Shown: positions 32,131-41,227, counted from the first letter of the stretch. The stretch: 64,000 nucleotides of DNA from Alphaproteobacteria bacterium (GCA_017307375.1 JAFKFH010000004.1:310001-374000), one strand, 5' to 3'. Program-made: numbers and translations. Notes: a model not told the origin generated them from the letters alone.

Positions 32131-33236
32131 TCGCCAGCGCGTCGGCGCGCCAGCGCCTCGCCGCCGCCCTCGACCGTCGCATCGGTCCGGGCAAATCCGT
32201 CTCCCAGAAGGTCGCGGCGGCGGGCGTCGGCCGCAGCGCCGATACGATCGGCCGCTGGATGCGCGACGAGGTGGCCGCGCCGGTCGACGGCATCGCCGAG
32301 CTGGACCGGTTCTTCGCCGCCCGCGGCGATTTCGACCTGCTGGCCGAGGTGTTCCCCGAGATGGCCGCGCGCCGGCCCGCCGCCGTGCCTGCAGGCGATC
32401 GGGCCTTCGTGATCAGCGACGATGGCCACATGGTCACCGCGCCCCATGGCCCGGCCCAGCATGTGCGCGAGGTGCTGCGGCTGCATCCCGCGGCCCAGGT
32501 CGACGCGCCGGTCTATGCGCTGCGCATGCTCGGCTGGGTCGAGCTTACGGCCCGCACCGACGGGCGCCTGATCATCCGCAAGGCGGTCGGGGTCAGCCCC
32601 GAGGCGGCGCGGCGGGCGGCGGCATGGCTGGCCGAGCAGGGCAGAGCCTGGCTCGATATCGAGATCAGAACGCTGCAGGGCGAGGCCTGGGCCGCCCGCC
32701 GGTACGATACGCTGCGCGCCGCCGTCGCCGCGCTCGAGGCCGCTGCCGCGAATGTCGATCTGGCCGACCAGATTTCCACCAGCATCCGGGCGGCACGGCT
32801 GAACCCCGACACGATGGCCGACCCGGCCCAGGTCGCATTGCGCCGGGCATGGTGCGGCCGTGCCGCGCCGCTCGACAGCATGCTGGCCGAACTGCGCACG
32901 CTGCCCGGGCACGAGCGTGCCTCGCTGCTGCGGCGCGACGATGACGGGTGGACCGTGGTCTCGGCCGGGCCGGGCACCTGCCTGCGCCGCGATCTCGATG
33001 GCCGCCGCCTCGCCGACATGCGCGACCAGGTCTACGGCGACATGGTCGCGGCCCAGCTGGACGCGGTAATGGCCGAGGGCCAGCCGGCCCTGCACGATCT
33101 CGCCATCCGAACCCGGTTCGACGGTGGCGCCTATCGCCGGCTGGCCCTGCCGTTGGCCGGGCCGGGCGGCCTGCCTTTCGTACTGTCCCTGGCCGACATC
33201 TATCAGGCCCCGCGGGCCGGCGGGGCGATCGGCTGA
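32127..33236 (+). CDS. HTH and PAS-like phage regulator, 369 residues
   Basis: From the ATG at 32127 an XRE-like N-terminal part (SVSQKVAAAGVGRSADTIGR, WMRDEVAAPVDGIAEL) is followed by helical regions and a C-terminal PAS-like end (FDGGAYRRLALPLAGPGGLP). Similar proteins occur in alphaproteobacterial prophages. It may sense the state of the host cell. The order of domains is seen; function is inference. Confidence 0.6.
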   Translation: MIASASARQRLAAALDRRIGPGKSVSQKVAAAGVGRSADTIGRWMRDEVAAPVDGIAELDRFFAARGDFDLLAEVFPEMAARRPAAVPAGDRAFVISDDGHMVTAPHGPAQHVREVLRLHPAAQVDAPVYALRMLGWVELTARTDGRLIIRKAVGVSPEAARRAAAWLAEQGRAWLDIEIRTLQGEAWAARRYDTLRAAVAALEAAAANVDLADQISTSIRAARLNPDTMADPAQVALRRAWCGRAAPLDSMLAELRTLPGHERASLLRRDDDGWTVVSAGPGTCLRRDLDGRRLADMRDQVYGDMVAAQLDAVMAEGQPALHDLAIRTRFDGGAYRRLALPLAGPGGLPFVLSLADIYQAPRAGGAIG

Positions 33237-34069
33237 TGATCGTGCCCGGCGCCGTTCCCTATCTCGACGCCCTCACCGGCGACGCGCTCGGCCGCGCCGA
33301 CCGGCAGGCGGTAGGGCTCGATACCGCCCCGAGGCTGGTCAACGCGGCCTGCGAGGCCGGCCTCGTCCCCTGGGTCAGCCATGACCTCGGCACACTGGCC
33401 GCGATCAAGGCAGAGGATCCGGACCGCGCCAGCTTCTACCAGCTTTCGCGGGCCGCCCTGCATCCCGAGGCCGGCCGGCACGACACCGCGATCGTGGTTC
33501 TCACCGATGGGGGCCGCCCGGTAGCGTCAGGCTCGGTCCGCATCCGCTGGATCGACGGCACGCTGCGCGAGGCGCTGGAAAGCCGGACGCTGCTCTACGC
33601 CGATCCGCGCCAGGCGCCGGACGGCGAGGCGGTGATCTGCCGCGCCGCCAAGGCCACCGAAATCCGCTCCTGCGACGTGGCCGTCGCCGGCGGGCTGTGG
33701 GTGTCGCGCCAGCACACCACGGCCGACAGCCGCGTCAACCGCCTGCTGGTCCGCCTGCTGACACTGATCGCCACCGCGAACTATCGCTGGTCATGGTGCA
33801 TCTCGGTCAGCCACCCGCCGCTGATGCGGCGCGCATTCCCGGTCTATGGGGCCGACGGGGTCGAGGCCGGGGTGATCGTCACTGTCGATGGCGTGCCGAT
33901 CGAGACGGTGCTGATCCACGCCAGCCGCATGCGGTTCCTGGAAAACCTGCGCCTGCCGGCCTTCGCCGATCCGGGGGCCGACCTCGGCCAGCCCGCACCG
34001 GCCGACGTGCAGCGGGCGGCCGCGACGCGTCATGCCCTCGCCGGCATGGCCATGGAGGGCACGGCATGA
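33236..34069 (+). CDS. Phage hypothetical protein, 277 residues
   Basis: The 277-residue protein begins MIVPGAVPYLDALTGDALGR. Its centre (GGLWVSRQHTTADSRVNRLL) and C-terminal half (AFPVYGADGVEAGVIVTVDG) resemble an acyltransferase-like alpha/beta fold, but no motif proves this. It shares a base with the upstream gene and couples to a 27-residue frame. Confidence 0.5.
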   Translation: MIVPGAVPYLDALTGDALGRADRQAVGLDTAPRLVNAACEAGLVPWVSHDLGTLAAIKAEDPDRASFYQLSRAALHPEAGRHDTAIVVLTDGGRPVASGSVRIRWIDGTLREALESRTLLYADPRQAPDGEAVICRAAKATEIRSCDVAVAGGLWVSRQHTTADSRVNRLLVRLLTLIATANYRWSWCISVSHPPLMRRAFPVYGADGVEAGVIVTVDGVPIETVLIHASRMRFLENLRLPAFADPGADLGQPAPADVQRAAATRHALAGMAMEGTA

Positions 34070-34149
34070 CGCGGCCAGATCAAGCGCTGTTCACGCGTTC
34101 AGCCGCGGCGGCATCAGCCTTGACGGGATCAGCAGCGAGGGTGTGCTGA
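34066..34149 (+). CDS. Tiny coupled reading frame, 27 residues
   Basis: The frame (MTRPDQALFTRSAAAASALT, GSAARVC) starts on an ATGA overlap and its stop shares a base with the methyltransferase start. It may transfer ribosomes to the methyltransferase gene. Evidence is position only. Confidence 0.3.
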   Translation: MTRPDQALFTRSAAAASALTGSAARVC

Positions 34150-36323
34150 TGGCGCAACACGCGAAGGCCATTGCCACGGCTGGCGATCTGTTCGACCACG
34201 AGGCGCCCAGCCTGCCGCGTGGCCGGCGGCCGGGTCCGATGCGCGGCGAGCGCCGGGCGACCAGCCGCACCGATCGCCGCAGGCTGGCGGACGAGCGGCG
34301 CCGTGCCTGGAAGTTGGGCGACGGTATCAACGTGGTGCTGTTCGCGGGTGTCGGCGGGGCCTGCCAGGGTATCGAGGATGCCGGCTACCCGGTCCACATC
34401 GCGCTGAACCACGACGAAGTCGCAATTGCCGCGCATCGGGCGTTGCACCCCCATACCGAGCACATCCAGGCCGATATCTTCGAGGTCGACCCGTTGAAGG
34501 CGACACGCGGCCGGCGGATCAGGATCCTTTGGGGCAGCCCGGATTGCACCCACCATTCGGTCGCGGTGGGCGGCGCGCTGCTATCGAACCGCGTCCGGTC
34601 GATGCCCTGGCAGCTGTGCCGTTGGACCGGCACGCATCGCAAGCGCGGTCTGGGTCCGGACATGGTTTTCCTCGAGAACGTCCGCGAGATCCGGTCCTGG
34701 TCGCGGCTGATCGCCAAGCGCTGCAAGCTCACCGGCCGCGTGATCAAGGTCGACGGGACCGTCGCGGCACCGGGCGAGGTCGTGCCGCGCAAGCTGCAGG
34801 CACTGACGCGCGACACCAACAAGCGCAAGGCCGGCCGCCGGTACCGGCGCTGGGTCAAGCACATGCTCGGCTTCGGCGGCGTGTACCAGGATCGCGACCT
34901 CGTGATCGGCCATTACGGCGTGCCGACCACCCGCAAGCGCCTGTTCGGCGTCGCCCGCTACGATGGTGGCGCGATCGCGTGGCCCGAACAGACCCACGAT
35001 TACCGGCATGAGGAAACGGTCCGTTCCGGCCGGCTGTTGCCGCACGTGCCGGCCGCGCAGATCATCGACTGGTCGCTGCCGATCAACTCGATCTTCGACC
35101 GCGAGAAGGCCCTCGTCCGCGCGACCGAACAGCGGCTGGCCGATGGCGTCAAGCGCTTCGTGCTGCAGGCCGCGCAGCCCTTCCTGGTGCGACTGACCCA
35201 CCAGGGCCAGCGCCCGCCGCTCGATCTGGCCGACGCGATGACGACGATCACCGGGGCACATCGCGGCGAGATCGGCCTCGCCGTGCCGACGCTGGTCTCG
35301 ACCACGCATCGGACCAAGGGCAAGCGCCGCGCCGCCCATGATGGTGCCGATGCCGCGCCGACGTTTACCGCCGGGGTCAAGGGCGGAGAGTTCGCGGTGA
35401 TGTCGACCTTCGTGGCCGAGCATCGCGGCAACTCGGTCGGTCAGCCGATCGACCGGGCCCTCGGTGCTCAGACGGCGGTCGAGCACCACGCGCTGGCCGG
35501 CACCTGGCTGGTCCAGAACAACACCGGCATGGTCGGGCATTCGCCCCTCGATCCGGTGCCAGCGCTGGTCACCCGCGAAGGTCCGGTAGCGGTCGGGGCC
35601 GCGTGGCTCGCCCAGCACAACACCGGCAATGTCGGGCGCGACCTCGGCGAAGGCCTCGGTGTCATCACCACGGTGCCCAACCAGCAGCAGGTGGCGGCGG
35701 CCCTCCTGGTCCACCAGCGCGGTACCGGCGTTCCGACCTCGGTCGAGGACGCCATGCGCACCCTGGCCACCGGCGGCGGCAAGGGCGGCGATCATGTCGG
35801 GGTCGGCGCGGCGTTCATCGCCGAATACTACGGCACCGGCGGCCAGCACCAGGATATGCGCGACGGGCTGAACACCCAGCCGACGCGGGATCGCTTCGCC
35901 CCGGCCATGGCCGAGATGCAGGCGCCGCCGCTGACCGATGCGCAGCTGGCGCGGGCCCGGCAGGTCGCGGCCTTCCTGAGGAAGTACGGCGCATGGGATG
36001 GCCCAGGCGAGTTCGTGACGGTCGGCCCCTACATCATCGCCGATATCGGAATGCGTATGTTGCGGCCCCACGAGGCCGCGGCCGCGCACGAACTGCGCCT
36101 TCCCGAGACCATCGAGCTCCCGAAGCGCCACACCCGCGGCCCCCTGAAGGGCCAGCCGGTGATCGGCGACGACGGCAAGGTCGTCATGCTGCGCCAGCCG
36201 CTGAACAAGACCCAGGCCATGCGCCTGGTGGGCAACAGCGTCCCGCCGCGCATGGCCCGCCTGCTGGTCGAGGCGAATGCGCCCGATGCCTTCGATCCAT
36301 CGCTCGAAAGGATGGCTGCCTGA
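34149..36323 (+). CDS. DNA cytosine-5 methyltransferase with repeat-expanded middle
   Basis: At 724 residues this is much longer than typical C5 methyltransferases. Motif I is VLFAGVGGACQG (about 63-74). The catalytic Cys133 lies in GSPDCTHHS, a P-D-C form seen in phage members. Motif VI is ENVRE (176-180), motif VIII QDRDLVIGHYGVPTTRKR, and motif X LVGNSVPPRMA. Between about 350 and 575 are several degenerate repeats of about 40 residues with a core like AxLxxHNTGxVG, probably a multi-target recognition region. It would methylate several cytosine sites and shield phage DNA from host restriction (inference). Confidence 0.88.
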   Translation: MAQHAKAIATAGDLFDHEAPSLPRGRRPGPMRGERRATSRTDRRRLADERRRAWKLGDGINVVLFAGVGGACQGIEDAGYPVHIALNHDEVAIAAHRALHPHTEHIQADIFEVDPLKATRGRRIRILWGSPDCTHHSVAVGGALLSNRVRSMPWQLCRWTGTHRKRGLGPDMVFLENVREIRSWSRLIAKRCKLTGRVIKVDGTVAAPGEVVPRKLQALTRDTNKRKAGRRYRRWVKHMLGFGGVYQDRDLVIGHYGVPTTRKRLFGVARYDGGAIAWPEQTHDYRHEETVRSGRLLPHVPAAQIIDWSLPINSIFDREKALVRATEQRLADGVKRFVLQAAQPFLVRLTHQGQRPPLDLADAMTTITGAHRGEIGLAVPTLVSTTHRTKGKRRAAHDGADAAPTFTAGVKGGEFAVMSTFVAEHRGNSVGQPIDRALGAQTAVEHHALAGTWLVQNNTGMVGHSPLDPVPALVTREGPVAVGAAWLAQHNTGNVGRDLGEGLGVITTVPNQQQVAAALLVHQRGTGVPTSVEDAMRTLATGGGKGGDHVGVGAAFIAEYYGTGGQHQDMRDGLNTQPTRDRFAPAMAEMQAPPLTDAQLARARQVAAFLRKYGAWDGPGEFVTVGPYIIADIGMRMLRPHEAAAAHELRLPETIELPKRHTRGPLKGQPVIGDDGKVVMLRQPLNKTQAMRLVGNSVPPRMARLLVEANAPDAFDPSLERMAA

Positions 36324-36748
36324 TGTTCGATCACGAGGGCCTGATCCAGCAGCTCGAGGCGTGGCGCAGCCACGACCCCGTTCTCGACCGCGCGCTGTCC
36401 GACCAGGTGCTGCGCGCCGACGGATGGTTCACCGAGGACCATCCGGGCGTCTATGGGCGCGTGGTCTGGCGGCGGCAAGGCGAGCCGCGGCAGTACGGCG
36501 TCCAGGATCACCGCCCGCATCCGGTGGTCGACTTTGTGGCGGCCCGGGCACTGCTGCCGCAGCCGATCAGCTATTGCATGGCCTACGTGGCGGGCGAGGC
36601 CTCGGCGACCGTTGCCAGCCTGCGGCACGGGCGGAGCTTCATCGGCGCCAGCCCGGCGGAGACGGTCGCGCTGCTGATCGCGATCTTCCGATATCGCGCC
36701 TTCGACGCGCGCGCCAGCCTGCTTCAGCAGCCGGCAGGTGCCGCATGA
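36323..36748 (+). CDS. Phage hypothetical protein, 141 residues
   Basis: The frame begins MFDHEGLIQQLEAWRSHDPV and is soluble, with an aromatic N-terminal half and a helical end (ETVALLIAIFRYRAFDARAS). The ATG shares a base with the methyltransferase stop. No family recognised. Confidence 0.55.
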   Translation: MFDHEGLIQQLEAWRSHDPVLDRALSDQVLRADGWFTEDHPGVYGRVVWRRQGEPRQYGVQDHRPHPVVDFVAARALLPQPISYCMAYVAGEASATVASLRHGRSFIGASPAETVALLIAIFRYRAFDARASLLQQPAGAA

Positions 36749-37068
36749 CCTCGGCGACCCGGCGGCAGCTCATGACGACAAGTGCCTTGAGCGGCCCGAT
36801 TGCCGCCGCCGCCTATGTCGTGGCGGCGGGCGGAACTCGACCGGGTATCGCCAGGGGCGGCGCGATGGGCAAGTCCCATCATTTCGTCACCCGTCTCATC
36901 CATTCGGCCGCCGAAGCGGCCGACGAAATGCCGGCCCTGCCGGCGTCGCCCGCCGGAGTGCGTCCGGCTGTTTCCTCCCACGACTTGGCCGGCGCCACTA
37001 CCTCCGCCGTGGCGCCGGTCCTTTCGGGAGGCACCGCCGCGCCCGCGGCAACCATCCGGGAGAACTGA
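36745..37068 (+). CDS. Phage protein with a hydrophobic N-terminus, 107 residues
   Basis: MTSATRRQLMTTSALSGPIA starts with two arginines before a weakly hydrophobic stretch (ALSGPIAAAAYVVAAGG), vaguely like a Tat signal but short. The rest is low-complexity alanine/proline-rich. Possibly exported; uncertain. Confidence 0.45.
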   Translation: MTSATRRQLMTTSALSGPIAAAAYVVAAGGTRPGIARGGAMGKSHHFVTRLIHSAAEAADEMPALPASPAGVRPAVSSHDLAGATTSAVAPVLSGGTAAPAATIREN

Positions 37069-37070
37069 CC

Positions 37071-37793
37071 ATGGCCAATGTCGTGGGTATCGCCGCCGAG
37101 CAACTGCAACAGATCGTCTCTCGCGTCGAACGCCTTGAGGAAGAGAAGAAGGGCATCGCCGACGACATCAAGGAGGTCTACGCCGAAGCCAAGTCGAACG
37201 GCTTCGACGTCAAGATCATCCGCAACGTGATCAAGCTGCGCAAGCTCGACCGCGCCGCGCTGCGCGAGATGGACGAGATGATGCAGCTCTATCGCGAAGC
37301 GGTCGAGATGCCCGTCGAAACCTCGGGGCACGAGGTCGCCCAAGACAACGAAGCCGCGATCCTGCTGGGCGCGCTGGCGGGGATGGTGCCGAAGTCGGGC
37401 CAGATCCTGATCAATACCTCCCACGGAGGCATTCGCATCACCCGGGACCGCGGCGGCAAGATCGTCGCCGAACTGGTTACGCCCCGGTCCGCCGGCAAGC
37501 CCAGCGATGCAGCGCGAGGCGGCGCGAGCGGCGCTGACAACAAGGAGGCGGACGCTGACTGCGGGGGCGGGGATGGGGCAAAGCCCTCCAAGGCCAGCGA
37601 ACCGGCAAAGCAGAAGTCGCTCGACCTGCCCGATGTCGATGAAGCCGGGGCGGAGGAACTTGGCCGCCAATATGCGCGGGATGGCCGCCCCGTGCTCGAC
37701 AATCCGTTCCCCTTCCGCGACCCGCGACAGCCGCGGTTCGACAAGGGATGGCGCGCCGAGTCCGGCTCGGACGGCATGGGGCCTAAGACCTGA
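37071..37793 (+). CDS. GapR-domain protein fused to an RMF-like C-terminus
   Basis: Residues 1-80 match GapR/DUF2312: a coiled coil (LQQIVSRVERLEEEKKGIAD, DIKEVYAEAKSNGFDVKIIR) that clamps overtwisted AT-rich DNA and stimulates topoisomerases. The middle is a low-complexity linker. The last 50 residues (EELGRQYARDGRPVLDNPFP, FRDPRQPRFDKGW) match ribosome modulation factor-like domains that bind ribosomes. A DNA-topology clamp and a ribosome-binding module in one chain is notable. It is next to an AAA+ ATPase gene. Confidence 0.8.
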   Translation: MANVVGIAAEQLQQIVSRVERLEEEKKGIADDIKEVYAEAKSNGFDVKIIRNVIKLRKLDRAALREMDEMMQLYREAVEMPVETSGHEVAQDNEAAILLGALAGMVPKSGQILINTSHGGIRITRDRGGKIVAELVTPRSAGKPSDAARGGASGADNKEADADCGGGDGAKPSKASEPAKQKSLDLPDVDEAGAEELGRQYARDGRPVLDNPFPFRDPRQPRFDKGWRAESGSDGMGPKT

Positions 37794-38752
37794 TGGCACG
37801 GTCGAGGGCGTTCGACGATCATCAGCGTCACCTGCTGCAGTTCGGCGACGTGCTGATGCCGGACGCGGCATCCGAGCCGATCCTGGCGCCGGACATCAAG
37901 TCGGCGTTGCTGGAATGGCTTGAGGAGATCTGGGCCGACCACGAGTTGCAGGCGGTCGGGTTGACGCCCCGCCGCCGCGCCATGTTCTCGGGGCCGCCGG
38001 GCGTCGGCAAGACGACCCTTGCCCATCACCTGGCGGCGCGCCTGCGGCTCCGGATGCTCGCGGTGCAACCCGAGCGTCTGTCGAGCAAGTATGTCGGCGA
38101 GCACGCCCGCAACATCGGCGAACTCTTCGCTGTGGCAACGGCCCAGGCCGATCCGGTGATCCTGTTTCTGGATGAGTTCGACTCGGTGGCCGGCGAGCGC
38201 CGCGCCGCCCAGCAGGCCGCTGATGACGATCGCAATTCCGCGATCAACGCGCTGCTGCAGGCGATGGACCGGCACAACGGTTTCGTCATCGCGGCGACGA
38301 ACCACGCGGACCGGGTTGATCCGGCCGTCTGGCGGCGCTTCGACATCCATATCGAACTGGCCTTGCCGGGGCAGACCGAACGACAGGAAATCATCAAGCG
38401 CTACCTTGCGCCCTACGGCATGCCGTCGCGTCAGGTGGAGCTATTCGCCGAGGCGCTGGAAACAGCATCGCCTGCCCTGATCCGCGGGCTGTGCGAGAAC
38501 GTCAAGCGCAATCTCGTGCTCGGCCACAAGCTGAGCTGGCCGATGCAGCGCGAGGCCGTGTTCGCGCGGGCGATTGCGGCGGTTAGCCCGCACCCGGATC
38601 TCGGAAAGCCGCGCCTCTGGACCCACAAGGTCGAAGACGTCGCCATCCGGGCGATGAGCTGGCCGCTGGCTCTCGCCGTTGACCTGCCGGCGGAAACCGC
38701 GAGCGAACCCGAGACTGATCCGAAGGTCGCTCGATTTCCGGGGCCGCGCTGA
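37793..38752 (+). CDS. AAA+ ATPase
   Basis: The 319-residue protein has Walker A GPPGVGKTT, Walker B ILFLDEFDS, sensor 1 IAATNHADR and an arginine-finger region WRRFDIHIELALP. The sequence resembles single-ring AAA remodelling ATPases of phages, more than DnaC helicase loaders. It follows the GapR-RMF gene with one base overlap, so the two may cooperate in DNA or protein remodelling during replication (inference). Confidence 0.85.
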   Translation: MARSRAFDDHQRHLLQFGDVLMPDAASEPILAPDIKSALLEWLEEIWADHELQAVGLTPRRRAMFSGPPGVGKTTLAHHLAARLRLRMLAVQPERLSSKYVGEHARNIGELFAVATAQADPVILFLDEFDSVAGERRAAQQAADDDRNSAINALLQAMDRHNGFVIAATNHADRVDPAVWRRFDIHIELALPGQTERQEIIKRYLAPYGMPSRQVELFAEALETASPALIRGLCENVKRNLVLGHKLSWPMQREAVFARAIAAVSPHPDLGKPRLWTHKVEDVAIRAMSWPLALAVDLPAETASEPETDPKVARFPGPR

Positions 38753-39318
38753 TGTCGAGCCGCCCGCGCAACCTCGCTGCCTTGCAGAAGATGCTGCATC
38801 GGAGCGCCGCCAAGATCGTGTCGGTGTCGCCGCTGAAGGCGCGGCCGCGCGAGCGGCGCAGCGCGAAGGGCAGCATGGCCGCGCTGGCCTGGGACCTGCC
38901 GTCCGAACAGGGACGGGAGCGGGAGCATGTCCGGCTCGACCTGAAGATGCCTCCGGCGCTGTCGCGCTGCTTCACCAATGTGCCGGGTGTCGGCCGGGTC
39001 AAGACGAAGGTCTACCGGCTCTGGATCGCCGAGGCGCTGGACACGATCGGCAGGGCCAGGGTCGGGCGGGTTTCCGGCAAGGTCACGGTGGTGGTGGCGA
39101 TGCGCCGCCGGCCGCGCGCCGACGCCGACAACAGGCTGAAGGCGCTGGGCGACATCCTGAAGACTGCCGGCATTATCCGCGACGACAGCCTCGTCGATGC
39201 CTGGCACGTCGCCTGGGCCGATACCGGTCGCGGCGTGCGCATGCTGGTCCGCCCGTTCCGCCAGGAAGACCTGGTCGATCCCGCCCTGATCGGCCAGCCG
39301 GGTGATGACGCCCGATGA
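38752..39318 (+). CDS. rusA: RusA-family Holliday junction resolvase
   Basis: The C-terminal 120 residues match RusA: a start MPPALSRCFTNVPGVGRVKT, the acidic catalytic motif PRADADNRLKALGDIL (Asp124, Asp126), and IIRDDSLVDAWHVAW with a further acidic residue. A basic N-terminal extension of about 60 residues precedes it. RusA cuts four-way junctions made during phage recombination. Its stop lies inside the next small gene. Confidence 0.88.
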   Translation: MSSRPRNLAALQKMLHRSAAKIVSVSPLKARPRERRSAKGSMAALAWDLPSEQGREREHVRLDLKMPPALSRCFTNVPGVGRVKTKVYRLWIAEALDTIGRARVGRVSGKVTVVVAMRRRPRADADNRLKALGDILKTAGIIRDDSLVDAWHVAWADTGRGVRMLVRPFRQEDLVDPALIGQPGDDAR

Positions 39319-39565
39319 ATTCGCAACCCAGCACCAGCGGGCCGTCGCCCGCCTCGCCGGGGCCGTGCGCGGCAAGCGCCGCCTGCGGGAGGCGGAACTG
39401 GTCAGCCTCGTGGCCCGCAAGCTTCGCCTCGAACGGCGCGACCACGTTGTCGCCGCCGCGATCGCCGAGGCGCAGCGCCTCCTCGCCGAGATCCGCCGAC
39501 GGGCCGACACCGCAAGGCCGGCCCAAGGCGACCTGTTCGACCCCAGCCATTGGAGGGTGAAGTGA
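39305..39565 (+). CDS. Small helical phage protein, 86 residues
   Basis: MTPDEFATQHQRAVARLAGA starts an arginine-rich helical protein (LVARKLRLERRDHVVAAAIA). It overlaps the resolvase gene and ends on a GTGA overlap. A GTG at 39302 is the other possible start. Function unknown. Confidence 0.5.
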   Translation: MTPDEFATQHQRAVARLAGAVRGKRRLREAELVSLVARKLRLERRDHVVAAAIAEAQRLLAEIRRRADTARPAQGDLFDPSHWRVK

Positions 39566-39912
39566 AGCGATTGCTGATTGCCGCCGCTGCCGTCCTGCTG
39601 CCCGCGCTGGCGCTCGCCCATGGCGATGCCGCCTGGATCCAGCACGATCCCCGCTATGTCGACCAGCGCAACATCCATTGCTGCGGCGAGCACGATTGCG
39701 AGCGCGCCCCGGCCGATGCCGTCCGCGCGACCGACGAGGGATGGCTGATCGTCGGTACCGGCCAGATCGTGCCCTACGCGCGGTTCGGCCATGGGCTGTT
39801 CTGGTCGATCGATGCCGATTTCTGGTGGTGCCGCTACACCTATGACGTCGCCGAGTACGGCAACCAGGCGGGCGAGGTGCGCTGCCTGTTCGTGCCGGGG
39901 ACGGCGTCGTGA
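39562..39912 (+). CDS. Exported cysteine-containing phage protein, 116 residues
   Basis: A GTG start at 39562, with the ribosome site TGGAGGGTGAA, gives a signal peptide (KRLLIAAAAVLLPALALAHG) followed by a compact domain with HCCGEHDCERA and WWCRYTYD. The cysteines may form disulfides in the periplasm. Similar exported proteins occur in alphaproteobacterial phages. Function unknown. Confidence 0.65.
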   Translation: MKRLLIAAAAVLLPALALAHGDAAWIQHDPRYVDQRNIHCCGEHDCERAPADAVRATDEGWLIVGTGQIVPYARFGHGLFWSIDADFWWCRYTYDVAEYGNQAGEVRCLFVPGTAS

Positions 39913-40508
39913 TCGCCCCGATGCGCGGTACCCAGCGCGACCGCCGGCCGGCTACGCAGCCCGCCGGTAAGCCAGCGTCCCCCGAACCGCGCCCGCGGGC
40001 CTCGGCGTTCGCCGCGCTCGACGCTTTGCGCGAGGCGGCCAGGATCCGCGAGGCCGCGGTGGCGAGCCTCTACCGTGCCGATCACACCGACGCGCAGATC
40101 GCTGCGGCCCTCGACATGTCGGAAAGTGCCGTGGCCGGGATCCGCCAACGGCTGGGCCTGCTGGTTCGTCCGGCGCGGCGTCGCTTCAGCCGGGACGAGA
40201 TCCTTGCGCTCGAGGCGAAGATCGAGGCCGCCGTCTGCGAGGGCAAGAGCGATCCGCAGATCGCCGACGCCCTCGGCGTCACCGTGCGGTTCGTCTCCGA
40301 CGCGCGTGACCGGCTCGACCTGATCGAGACGCGGCCGCCGGTGCGGGAAACCTGCGAGGCGCTCGAAGCGGCGTTGCTGGCATCGGGCGGGCGTTTCGAG
40401 GACCACCCGGCCGCCGCGGCGCGTAACGCCCTGCACGAACCCATCCCGGACTACCGGTGCCGCTGGTTCCGGCGCTTCCCGCCCGGTTTCCGGTCGAGCC
40501 TGGCTTGA
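39909..40508 (+). CDS. Double HTH-like phage regulator, 199 residues
   Basis: Two helix-turn-helix-like segments (YRADHTDAQIAAALDMSESA then VAGIRQRLG; and CEGKSDPQIADALGVTVRFV then SDARDRLD) sit about 60 residues apart. Such proteins appear in groups in phage early regions. The start is GTG at 39909, overlapping the upstream stop. It may regulate replication or late genes (inference). Confidence 0.65.
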   Translation: MIAPMRGTQRDRRPATQPAGKPASPEPRPRASAFAALDALREAARIREAAVASLYRADHTDAQIAAALDMSESAVAGIRQRLGLLVRPARRRFSRDEILALEAKIEAAVCEGKSDPQIADALGVTVRFVSDARDRLDLIETRPPVRETCEALEAALLASGGRFEDHPAAAARNALHEPIPDYRCRWFRRFPPGFRSSLA

Positions 40509-40525
40509 GCATTCAGGAGCATCAC

Positions 40526-41227
40526 ATGCGCCCCATGCGCCGCCCCAACATCGCGAACCCCGCCGTCAAGAAGCGCGTCGACGAGCGGATCTGCCGGATG
40601 CGCCGCGACCAGCAGCCGACCCCGAGCATTCACGATATCTCCCGCGCTGTCGGCCTGTCGCGGTCCTACGTCCAGCGGGTGCTGGAAGCCTCCGGACTGC
40701 GCGCGGCCGGACTTACCGCGGCGCCGGTCACGAACTTCTCGCGGATCGTCGGCAGCAACGAGCTGATGGCCTATATCGCCGAGGCGCGCGAGCGCAATGC
40801 CAGCGACGACGAGATGGCCGCCCATCTCGGTTGCAGCGACGACACGATCCAGCGGGTCCGGCGCCAGATCGGCTGGGTTCGGGCGCATACGTCGACCTCG
40901 CCCCAGGAACGGCAGTCGCGCAACGATCGCATCCGGGCGCTGTACGAGGAACACGACGGTGACCTCAGGTTGATTGCCGCGGCCCTGGGCATGCAGACCT
41001 CGGCCGTCGAGCACATCGCGCACAAGATCGGCCTGATCGAAGCTTCGCGGGCGGCGCGGCGCGCAGTGTTCGGCGCGCGCCTCGCGGCCGCGGCACAGGC
41101 CTGCGGCCGGGCGCCCGAGAAGGCCTATGTCGACGATCCTCGGCAGGCGGCCCTGTCGCTCCTGATCGCGCCCCGCTACGTGGCGATCAGCCGGCAGTAT
41201 GTCGGCGCGCAGTCGAGCGCCGCCTGA
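40526..41227 (+). CDS. Multi-HTH phage protein, 233 residues
   Basis: The ATG at 40526 follows CAGGAGC. Three HTH-like units are visible: SIHDISRAVGLSRSYVQRVL, ASDDEMAAHLGCSDDTIQRV and DLRLIAAALGMQTSAVEHIA. Layout and spacing resemble the preceding gene, which suggests a duplicated family. A DNA-binding role is likely; target unknown. Confidence 0.65.
   Translation: MRPMRRPNIANPAVKKRVDERICRMRRDQQPTPSIHDISRAVGLSRSYVQRVLEASGLRAAGLTAAPVTNFSRIVGSNELMAYIAEARERNASDDEMAAHLGCSDDTIQRVRRQIGWVRAHTSTSPQERQSRNDRIRALYEEHDGDLRLIAAALGMQTSAVEHIAHKIGLIEASRAARRAVFGARLAAAAQACGRAPEKAYVDDPRQAALSLLIAPRYVAISRQYVGAQSSAA

Noticed and set aside
34581-36131. Long minus-strand frame opposite the methyltransferase
   Set aside because: Composition is that of a shadow frame; the plus strand encodes all C5-methyltransferase motifs.
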